A stretch of DNA of 64,000 nucleotides from Calocera cornea HHB12733 (Eukaryota; Basidiomycota; Dacrymycetes; Dacrymycetales; Dacrymycetaceae), in assembly GCA_001632435.1 (NCBI GenBank), contig KV423970.1, positions 1 through 64,000 of the forward strand, written 5' to 3'. Below are positions 56,322-64,000 of this stretch, one piece after another. Positions within the stretch are counted from its first letter, which is position 1; every line of letters begins with the position of its first letter. Under the pieces are notes generated by a model. That model worked only from the letters and a program-made list of their open reading frames with translations. It was not told the origin of the DNA and searched no databases. The translations under genes were made by a program, and so were the position numbers.

Positions 56322-58153
56322 ATGAAAATGAAGGCTCTGTCGCATCCGCTGGTTGCCATCATGGGCACAACGGGAGTCGGCAAGTCGCAGCTGGCAGTGG
56401 AACTGGCTCTCCGTCTCTCTTCTAGCCTGCGGCGGAAGACAGGGATTATCAATGCCGATGCTATGCAAACTTATTCTGGTCTGGATATAATTACGAACAA
56501 GATATCCGCGGAAGAGATGCGAGGTGTCCCGCATCACTTGATGGGTTTCAAGCAACCAGGCGATGATATCACGATCGCCCATTGGATTAGGGATGCGGTT
56601 GGGCTGGTGAATATACCTCATTGTGTTTCCAGTTCCTGTACCAATCTATGTTCTAGATCCACTCAATCCACGCGGAAGGCGGCATCCCCATCGTCGTGGG
56701 AGGTACATCCTATTGGCTACAACACCTGCTGCTGCAAACCAAGCTGCCGTCGCTCCAAACTACCGCGGGGTCCAGTCTGCAAGGCTCGGGGAACATCGCC
56801 GTTCAAATGTCGGATGAACTCCATGCGGCCATATCCAACCTTACGAAGGAGGCCTTAGAGCTCTGGGAAGACCTGCCGGAAATTGCGCCGGCGAACGACG
56901 ATGAAACCTCGATGCGCCTGCACTCGCTTCTGGTAGCACTGGACCCACATATGGCCGAGAGATGGCACTGGAGAGACGCAAGGAAGGTCCTTAGAAACCT
57001 GTGGGTCATGAAAGAAAGCGGGCATACTGCGACAGACCTCTTTTGGAAGCAAGAGCAGGAAGGCGTGCCACAGCCAAGGTCCGTGCCACCCGCATGTGTG
57101 GGTCAAGTACTCATGTTTGCCAAGATTCCCATCGCTCGTCTTCTGGCTCTATTCCCGACCTGAGCAACTGGAACCTCGACTGGATACGCGCGTGGATCAG
57201 ATGCTCAAGTCAGGGCTTCTGTCCGAAATTGTGTCCATGCGAGAGATCGCCGCAAAGCTCTCGACGGAAACGGGCCGCGATCTGCAGACGATGTACACTA
57301 GTGGGATCTTCCAAAGCATCGGTATGACATGTCCCAGCAGCTTTGTCGCACTCACCTTATGTGATCGATGCCAGGCTTCAAGGAGTTCGAACCCTATCTC
57401 TCCTCAACCCCGCCATCCCCAGCCCTATTCGACGAAGGCGTCGAGGCCACGAAGCATGCAACGAAGGGCTACGCCAAGGGACAGATCGGGTGGATAAGGA
57501 ACAAGATGATGCCCGGCGTGTTGGCTGCGAAGGCTGCGCGGGGGCCGATCGACGTGTTCGTGCTGGATGCGACGGACTTGGAGAAGTGGAACGACGAGGT
57601 CAGGGACGTCGCTGTCGATCTGTCTATGAGTATGTGCACCGGCCGCTTCTGCTCACGTCGATGTTGACAAAGTTCCAGAATTCATCGCGGGCGAGCCGCT
57701 GCCCGAGCCAACATCTCTGTCTGTGGTTGCGGAGGAGCTCCTTCCAACCCTCAAGGCCGCACCGAGGTACATACCTCCCCTGCTCTCCCGCACCTCTCCT
57801 CCCCCGCTAACCGCTAGCCCGCCCTTAGCCCGCTCGCCATCATCGCCCGCAACCGCAAAGTGACGTGCGCGATCTGCACCGAGTTCAGCCACTCGCTCAA
57901 GCAGTACACGGACGGCACGGAGTGGGAGAAGCACGTGCGCGGGAGGGTGCACAGGAATCGCAAGGCTGCTAAGGCGAGGAGGGAGGACCCGGAGTGGATC
58001 GGGAATGTCAAGATGAGGGAGAGGAGGGAGGCGAGGGAGAGGGCGGACGCGGAGGCGAAGGCAAGTGAGAGCGGGACTGAAGGGAGTGGGGAGGAGGTGG
58101 GCTCGCATGAGGTGCATGAGGGGGAGCTCGGGGAGATGTTTGGGAACCGATGA
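56322..58153 (+). CDS. MOD5: tRNA dimethylallyltransferase with C-terminal zinc finger
   Basis: Adds the isopentenyl group to A37 of tRNAs reading UNN codons (i6A37), as in Mod5/TRIT1. Exons 56322-56606, 56657-57078, 57125-57321, 57375-57629, 57679-57766 and 57829-58153 sum to 1572 nt and 523 aa. P-loop [11 protein letters not shown] at residues 15-25, [17 protein letters not shown] (substrate Asp and tRNA contact), [20 protein letters not shown], and [20 protein letters not shown] followed by [11 protein letters not shown]. The [10 protein letters not shown] helix and GIFQSIGFKEF follow. The C-terminal part has a matrin-type C2H2 finger ([12 protein letters not shown], then [11 protein letters not shown]), as in eukaryotic members. 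N-terminal mitochondrial signal is not obvious. The fourth intron joins SM to [10 protein letters not shown] through an AAA codon. Identity is secure. Confidence 0.93.
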
Positions 58154-58310
58154 AGGCGGAGCACACAAGGCAACCCGCATATATTTGCACTTGCACCTGT
58201 ACATCACCGACGCAACACCACTTGTAATTCCTTGTTGCACTATTGATACAGCAGATATCACATCACCGCCATCGAAAGCCGGCTCCAGTCCAGTCCTTTG
58301 CCTCCATGAC

Positions 58311-59296
58311 TCAGTCGTCGTGGTGCTTGACGCGCACCCATTCCTCGAACGTGAGCATGCCTGGGTGGATGCTGCGGCACGCGCCGATGTCGGCGACGTA
58401 CCCGCCCTCCCTGAACCACTGTTTGCGGGTCAGTACTCCAGCAACGACGAAGGACGGAAAGGGGGGATGGAGGAAGCAGTGGACGCACGGTAAACATGAG
58501 GTACATCTCCTTGGGGAGCATTGCGCCGAGCGCGAGCTGGGGAATGGGCACCTCCCACGGCTTGCCGCCCTCGACCTTCTCATACGCAGCCTTCATTCCC
58601 GCGACAGTGATATCGTCCCCCGCAAGCTCCATGATCCTGCCGTTCCACTCCCCGGGCTTCTCCAGCGCCTGCGCGGCAAACCAGCCAATGTCGATGACGG
58701 AGCACAGCTTGAGGCTCTTCCCCTGGAGCGCGGCGTCGAACAGGCCCAGCGTCATCATGCGCTGCATGCCACCCGCGGGCGGGAAGTTCTCCATGAACGC
58801 CGCGGGGCGCAGGATCGTCCAGCTCGGGATGGTGCTCGTGCGGAGGTGCTGCTCGATGAGGAACTTGCTCTCGAAGTGCGGCACACCGGTGTGCGTGTCC
58901 GCGTTTCCCACGCTGGAGAAGACGAGGTGCTTGACCCCGACCGCGGCGGCCTGGTCGACGAACAGGTTGCCCGACTCCGTCTCGCCCTCGACCCCCTTCG
59001 CCTGGTAGTCCGTCACGAGGAAGGCGCGCTCGCACCCCGTGAGCGCGGTCCTGATCGACTGCCCGTCAGACATGTCCCCCTGCACGACCTCGATTCCCTT
59101 GGCCTTGAGCGCCTGGGACTTGTCGGAGGACGGGTTGCGCGTCATCACCCGGATGGTGATGGTGTCCGACCTGAGGAGCTCGGTGATGACTGGGATGATG
59201 TCAGCACGTACTTCAGCATCTCGACGTGGTATACGCACCGGCGCCGCCCTGTGTGCCCGTCCCTCCAGTAACAAGTACGATCGGTTTTCCGGACAT
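58311..59296 (-). CDS. NmrA-like NAD(P)-binding protein (copy 1)
   Basis: Atypical short-chain dehydrogenase of the NmrA/HSCARG type, often a redox sensor or quinone/aldehyde reductase; specific role unknown. Exons 59296-59239, 59189-58489 and 58418-58311 total 867 nt and 288 aa. Starts MSGKPIVLVTGGTGTQGGAV with the GxxGxxG dinucleotide motif. Then IRVMTRNPSSDKSQALKAKG, VVQGDMSDGQSI, AFLVTDY, VKHLVFSSVGNADTHTGVPH, WTILRPAAFMENF, LAGDDITVAGM and the final LTFEEWVRVKHHDD. No YxxxK catalytic pair, as usual for NmrA. First of three tandem paralogues in the same orientation, the most diverged of them. Confidence 0.87.
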
Positions 59297-59842
59297 TCTG
59301 AGATTGGTAGTTGTCTAGTCGTTTGCTGATATCTTCGTTGTCGGCGGAGTGGATGTATGCGCCTGCCCCTGCCCGCCACCGGCCATGCTGATATACGCCG
59401 CCCGCTCCCATCGCAGGCACGTTCGTTACTCCGCCCGCTCCAGCTGTGCTCCCACCGGCTCCTCTAGCGCTCCAGCGCAGAAGCCCATGCCGGGCGCGCT
59501 TTGCTGCTTTGGGCAGCAACAGGCGAGCGCGATCGACAGGGCCCATAGGTACCGAGCAGGACATGACGTCATGGCGCATTGCTGCTCTTTGGCGCTCTGA
59601 TGGGATGGCGTGGCGCGAGCTTGGCAGCGGCGGGCGGGATGCTTATTCGGAAGGGGGAGTTGTGTACAGCGACTGGGCAGCGTCTGATAAAGTGGGGCAT
59701 GGAGGGGGAGGGGGAAATCAGTGCACAGCAATGGAAGGGATCAGTGGCAGCGACTGGGGTAAGCATGTGTTGCAGTAAGAGATGTCCATGTTGGCATTGG
59801 CATCAATTGCAGTGCTACCCCCTCCCCTTTGCCTCTCCAAGG

Positions 59843-59845
<3 letters not shown>

Positions 59846-59876
<31 letters not shown>

Positions 59877-59880
59877 CCTC
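59846..59880 (+). repeat. (CAT)n microsatellite
   Basis: About eleven uninterrupted CAT units, followed by CTC/CAT-rich sequence, directly before the foldback element. Confidence 0.85.
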
Positions 59881-59907
59881 CTCATCCAACATCATCCAAC
59901 ATCATCA

Positions 59908-60029
59908 TACAAGTAGTTGCTGATTACTCTCATAGCATGAGCAACATATTCTATAAACATCAATCAGTTTGTGAAACTTTTCAGAAACTGATTGATTATT
60001 ATAGAAGTAACCGACTACTCCTCTTGTAC
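59908..60029. repeat. AT-rich foldback (MITE-like) element
   Basis: The centre is a perfect 12-nt inverted repeat, ATCAATCAGTTT (59959-59970) and AAACTGATTGAT (59985-59996), around a 14-nt loop. Outer arms are also inverted, with mismatches: ACAAG...TAGTTGCTGATTAC on the left and the complement of GTAACCGACTACTCCTCTTGT on the right. It lies in an AT-rich patch (to about 60170) unlike the GC-rich flanks. No coding capacity. Confidence 0.6.
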
Positions 60030-60238
60030 ATGCCTGTGATGTGACACATGGCTCAAGATACAGGTGCTTCTCAGGCACCCCACATCCTGCCAAACACAGC
60101 TGGGTACTGTGTTGTGAGCAGAAGTTGGCATGCAAATGAGAATGGGGTGATGCAAGATTAACAAGGTGTGAAGAATGCCATTCGTTCACGTTGGAGGTCT
60201 ACATGGACTACCACCCAACAAGCTGAGGTGAGAACGGT

Positions 60239-61249
60239 TCAAGGCTTTGCTGGCTGGGACTGGGCCCGCACCCACTGCTCGAAGGTGAGTATCCCCGGGT
60301 GCATCTCCCTCAGCGTGGGGATGTCCGCGTCGTACCCCTTCTCCCTGAAGAACTGCCCTTCCCGTCAGCACATCCCCCACCTTACCATTCGGAAACGAGA
60401 CGCACCTTGAACATCTTCGCATAGTACCCGGGGAGGACAATGTTCAGCAAACTTCCCGGGACGGGCGCGACGACCGGCCTGCTCCCCTGCGCCCTAGCCC
60501 AAGCGTCCCGCATCCTTTCCACCGTCAGGTCGTCCCCCGCAAGCGTCAGCTCCTTCCCTTTCCACTCCCCCGGCTCCTCCAGCGCACGCGCGGCGAACCA
60601 CCCTATATCCTCTACGGCGACGAGCTTGAGACTCTTCCCCGCCAGCAGGTGCGTGAACGCCCGCAGCGCGACGGCGCGCTGTACCCCAGGCTGCGAGGGG
60701 AGGTTGTCCATGTACACCACGGGCCTTAGGATCGTCCATCCCTCCAGGCCGGAGGCAAGCAGGTGCTCCTCGATCCGCCGCTTGCTCTCGAAGTGCGGCA
60801 CGCCCGTGTGCGTGTCCGCGTTCCCCACCGAGGAGAAGACGAGCTGCTTCACCCCCGCAGCCTTGGCGCAGTCCACGAACAGCTTGCCCGACTCGACCTC
60901 TCCGGCTGTGCCCTTCGGGCCCTCGAACTGCGTCACTAGGAAGGCGCGGTCGCACCCCTCCAGCGCAGAGCGCAGGGAGGCCGCGTCGTATAGGTCGCCC
61001 CGGACGAGGTCGACGCCGCGCGCCTTGAGCGCCTGTGCGGAGGGGGAGGCGGGGTTGCGCGCGAGCGCGCGGACATGCAGCTTGTCGCCTTTGAGGAGCT
61101 CGGTGACGACTGGTTATGATGGCCTGCTGTGAGCATTTGGAAACTCAGGGGAGGAAGGGGGAAGAGCACGCACCGGCACCACCCTGCAAGCCCGTCGCGC
61201 CCGTGACCAACACCGTCGGCTTCGCGTTCGTATTCACATTCATAGCCAT
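60239..61249 (-). CDS. NmrA-like NAD(P)-binding protein (copy 2)
   Basis: Second tandem NmrA-like protein. Exons 61249-61174, 61109-60406 and 60352-60239 total 894 nt and 297 aa. Starts MAMNVNTNAKPTVLVTGATG with six extra residues before the conserved KPTVLVTGATGLQGGAV (dinucleotide motif). Then VRALARNPASPSAQALKARG, VRGDLYDAASL, AFLVTQFEGPKGTAGEVESG, VKQLVFSSVGNADTHTGVPH, WTILRPVVYMDNL, KLVAVEDIGWFAARAL, LAGDDLTVERM, and FFREKGYDADIPTLREMHPG to the end. Exon 2 is exactly 704 nt, as in copy 3, and the intron positions are the same in all three. Probably cytosolic oxidoreductase or redox-responsive regulator; substrate unknown. Confidence 0.87.
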
Positions 61250-62080
61250 ATCGCTTGTGGTTACGTACAGTATTTCGATTGGCGCCCGTGCAGATTAGAT
61301 CTCTGGTTCAGCAGTGTGCGTAACTGAATAGACCCTCGCTCAAGCACGCATCAACACCATATGTACGAACACCATCTCGCATGGGGCACCACACCCGATC
61401 GCCCGGCCCAGCCCCACGGCACCCCGTCGCCAGCCGGGAACGCCGTCACATCGCATTCCGGAACGGCACATCGGCGAAGCGACCGTGCCGAGGGCAAGCG
61501 GGCTGGCCAGCGGCTGGCGCTGGTGTTGCGCATAGGCTGGCTGGCTGGCTGGCTGGCCGGATTGGTGCTGTACAGGACTTGTACGTCCGGAGGGGGGGTT
61601 GGTCCGCGCGAGTTTGTCCGGAGGCCGGAGGTGCAGACAGGGTAGGAAGGCTGAGCGCCCGGCGAGAGCGTGATGCTCATGATGACACTGCGTACGGGCA
61701 ACTGTCTGTCTGCACGTGACTTCCACGCGTGACCCCATGGGTCTCCCCTTCCCTTGTATCCTCTCTCACTGTACGGTGGCAGAGTCCCGTTATATACCCC
61801 GCTGATGAGCCAGCCGACTGGAAATCTGATTGTGGGACAAGAATTCTAACGACCCAAACGCCCAGACCGTCTAGCAGTTTGGTCTATTGTCAAATCTACG
61901 ATACTTTGGCTCCGCGAATACTGTACCTCAGCGAGGCGCACGACTTTACCGCGAAGCGTTCTTCTAGCCCGAACACCGATGCCGATGCGCATGAACAACA
62001 TGTTATTGCATATTCTTCGCGAGTACTTTTGGCATTGGGAACATCGACCCCGGCTATCAACCTCTCCCCGACATGACCGC
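61250..62080. other. Intergenic, no gene supported
   Basis: About 830 nt upstream of NmrA-like copy 2. A GGCT tandem tract (five units) lies at about 61532-61556. Open frames on both strands are shadows of each other. Confidence 0.5.
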
Positions 62081-63059
62081 TCATGAAGACGATGGGGCCG
62101 ACTTGCTCCTGACGTACTGCTCGAAAGTCGTCAGCCCGGGGTACACCTTCTTCAGTGCCGGGATGTCCGCGCTGTAGCCCTTCTCCCTGAAGAACTTCAG
62201 CCCTGTCAGCATGTCCCGAACATCCAATGCACAGAGAACGCACCTTGAACATGAGCGACACGTCCGTCGGCATCAGCGCCCCAAGCACACTCGCGGGCAT
62301 CCAAGCAGCCCACGGCCTCGCCCCCTGCACCTTGGCATACGCGTCCTTCATCCCCTCCACGGTCAGGTCGTCCCCAGCCAAGGCAATCTCCTTGCCCTTC
62401 CACTGCTCGGGGCTCTCGAGGGCACGCGCGGCGAACCAGCCTATGTCCTGCACCGCGATGAGCTTGAGGCTCTTCCCGCCGAGCAGGGAACCGAACACCC
62501 CCAGGCCGATCGCGCGCTTCATCCCCGGCTCGGCGGGTAGGTTGTCCATGAACGCCACGGGGCGCAGGATGGTCCAGCTCGGAAGGCCGGCCGCGAAGAG
62601 GTGCTCCTCCACCCGGCGCTTGCTCTCGAAGTGCGGGACGCCCGTGCCGGACTCGGCATTCCCCACCGATGAGAAGACGAGGTGACGCACGCCGGCGGTC
62701 TTGGCGTTGTCGATGAACAAGTTGCCCGACTCGGTCTCTCCCGCCGTTCCCTTCGGCCCGGAGAACTGAGTAACGAGGAAGGCACGGTCGCACCCCTTGA
62801 GTGCGGAGACCAGGGAGGGCCCATCGAACATGTCCGCTTTGACGACCTGGACGCCTTTGGACTCGAGTGCCTGCGCACTGGGGGAGGAGATGTTGCGCGT
62901 TATGGCTCGGATGGAGACTTTGTCGCCTTTCAAGAGCTCGGAGACGACTGTTGCACGTGTGAATATTCATGCTACGAGAAGTGGATGCGACGAGGACGCA
63001 CCTGCTCCGCCCTGGGCACCCGTTGCGCCGGTCACTAAAACCGTCGGTTTGCCAGACAT
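62081..63059 (-). CDS. NmrA-like NAD(P)-binding protein (copy 3)
   Basis: Third tandem paralogue. Exons 63059-63002, 62947-62244 and 62194-62081 total 876 nt and 291 aa. Starts MSGKPTVLVTGATGAQGGAV, followed by IRAITRNISSPSAQALESKG, VKADMFDGPSL, AFLVTQFSGPKGTAGETESG, VRHLVFSSVGNAESGTGVPH, WTILRPVAFMDNLPAEPG, KLIAVQDIGWFAARALE, LAGDDLTVEGMKDAYAKVQG and FFREKGYSADIPALKKVYPG. The last intron uses the acceptor CTGAAG, 9 nt beyond an alternative GACAG; the latter would shift the frame. Closest to copy 2. Function as for copies 1 and 2. Confidence 0.87.
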
Positions 63060-63812
63060 ATTTGCTCAGTTAACTCGGTATTTGTTTATTGCTTGATTCC
63101 TTTAGATGAACGCCAGTCGGAGAGTGCCTACATTTCTTATATGAAGCCATGCGGCGAATTGCAAGCCGCACGAGATCGGACGCGTCATGCCACCTCCCCC
63201 GGGGGTGACCAACGCGGGTCCCAGGGTCCCACCACCTTGCTTGTGATCAATCACCTTCCCACGACGCGGCGGGAACAATGCCGAACGAAGCAAAGTAAGG
63301 CGGTTTGGTCAGAGCGAACGTGTTACGTCAGGTATGTTGGTAAGGCGCACGAACGGGGAGGAGCGGGAAGCGCGGCGCATCGGCGGATGCTCCGGAGGAG
63401 TGCGTTTGCCGATGCGCCAGGGCGAGTTCCACGCAGCCCCACAACTTCGTCTGAGAACTGTGCTTGGATAACAAACCATCTGTTGGATTGTGATACCGCG
63501 TGGCACTTATCCTTGCTGACCATCCACTTCAGCGGCCATTTCAACGCCGGCTACGACTCACCTAGTCGCCGCTCTCTGCGGAGTGGTTGTGGAGCCGGCT
63601 GACAAGCCAGCACCCTAAAGGCCTTGCTCCTGTGGCTCGCTTGTTAACGCTTCTTGCAGGGGAGCAAGCGATCGGGACCCCGAAGCGAAGCGTGCATCTA
63701 TAGGATGAATGACCAGGCTATGGTTGGATGGAACAGACGGCAATTAAAAAGCCTGTAGGAGTCGAAGGACGCGGATTGATGTCACCTGCAGGGAGGTCAA
63801 AAGAGGATTTCT
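63060..63812. other. Intergenic, no gene supported
   Basis: About 750 nt between NmrA-like copy 3 and the tRNA. Short open frames without domains. It includes the promoter of copy 3. Confidence 0.5.
63799..63802 (-). terminator. RNA polymerase III terminator of tRNA-Val
   Basis: On the minus strand a TTTT run lies 11-14 nt after the tRNA 3' end, as expected for Pol III termination. Confidence 0.7.
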
Positions 63813-63913
63813 GACAACTGCAAGGCTCGAACTTGCGACCTTCTGTGTACAAAGGACCTGCCTGGAGAGGCAACTTGTTAGACAGATGCGCTAGCCAACT
63901 GCGCCAAGTTGCC
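63813..63913 (-). tRNA. tRNA-Val (anticodon AAC) with 28-nt intron
   Basis: 101 nt. The acceptor stem GGCAACT pairs with AGTTGTC (one G-U). The D arm is GCGC/GCGC around AGTTGGCTA, the anticodon stem TCTGT/ACAGA, and the T arm GCAAG-TTCGAGC-CTTGC. Counting gives loop C-T-AAC-A, then an intron at 63848-63875, then C, i.e. loop CTAACAC after splicing, with anticodon AAC (valine; A34 to inosine). The mature length is 73 nt without CCA. Internal A and B boxes (TGGCGCAGTTGG, GTTCGAGCC) are present. Confidence 0.88.
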
Positions 63914-64000
63914 TGAATGAGCGCTGAATTCTACTCAAGCGCTTCTCGTATTGCGGAGTCATGGGGTCCCACGGACCACTGCGCCTGCACCCAAGGGAAG
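63914..64000. other. Right edge, nothing recognised
   Basis: 87 nt upstream of the tRNA on its strand. No feature visible. Confidence 0.5.

Larger units (their letters stand above)
59297..60238. other. Intergenic with microsatellite and foldback element
   Basis: No gene supported. It holds a CAT repeat and an AT-rich foldback described separately, plus the promoter of NmrA-like copy 1 and the 3' UTR of copy 2. Confidence 0.55.

Noticed and set aside
58258..59379. Single-exon reading of NmrA-like copy 1 from 59379
   Set aside because: Reads through both introns; the spliced model starts MSGKPIVLVTGG and restores the dinucleotide motif and the family C-terminus.
61532..61556. GGCT tandem tract as a CRISPR-like or functional repeat
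   Set aside because: A simple microsatellite of five units without spacers.

Overview
The window looks like nuclear DNA of a filamentous basidiomycete, probably an agaricomycete. Genes are dense and carry many short introns of about 45-80 nt, with GTRNGN donors, CTNAC-like branch points and YAG acceptors. Recognisable proteins include homocitrate synthase (the fungal lysine pathway), a hybrid histidine kinase with a GAF domain, cullin-3 and the tri-snRNP protein SART1/Snu66. There is also an intron-containing tRNA-Val. No species can be named from the sequence alone.

Layout. 0.9-2.3 kb: tail-anchored Bqt4-like APSES/KilA-N protein. 3.3-6.9 kb: two class A FAD monooxygenases in tandem. 7.0-13.7 kb: GC-rich block with SDS22 (-), a hemerythrin-domain protein (+), a secreted ThuA-domain protein (-) and homocitrate synthase (+). 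14.0-19.9 kb: large GAF hybrid histidine kinase (-). 20.2-20.9 kb: AT-rich segment with telomere-like repeats between inverted repeats. 22.0-23.1 kb: ITPA/HAM1 (-). 23.9-27.3 kb: two unrecognised genes (-). 28.2-31.9 kb: two more FAD monooxygenases (+), followed by a truncated monooxygenase and a decayed homocitrate synthase. 33.5-36.4 kb: SART1/Snu66 (-). 37.9-40.3 kb: unrecognised Pro/Ser-rich protein (-). 41.7-42.9 kb: short-chain dehydrogenase pseudogene (-). About 44.0-44.5 kb: possible LTR remnant. 45.7-48.6 kb: cullin-3 (-). 51.9-55.0 kb: CaMKK/Sak1-type kinase (+). 56.3-58.2 kb: tRNA dimethylallyltransferase with a zinc finger (+). 58.3-63.1 kb: three tandem NmrA-like NAD(P)-binding proteins (-). 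63.8 kb: tRNA-Val(AAC) with intron (-).

The main structural story is a decayed segmental duplication. The left series is monooxygenase A, monooxygenase B, (SDS22, hemerythrin, ThuA), homocitrate synthase. It is matched in order and orientation at 30.2-33.1 kb by an intact A copy, a truncated B copy and an intron-bearing wreck of homocitrate synthase; the three intervening genes are missing. The four monooxygenases share almost the same exon plan, including an 18-nt microexon. The exon models of those four, homocitrate synthase, the Bqt4-like gene, the kinase, the dimethylallyltransferase and the NmrA trio were checked by adding exon lengths, and each sum is a multiple of three. Other gene models are less exact at their internal junctions. 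I found no clear new defence or mobile system. The most unusual items are the duplication remnant, the inverted repeat with telomere-like core, a 122-bp foldback element, and the enzyme family with precise intron loss and a GC-AG intron.
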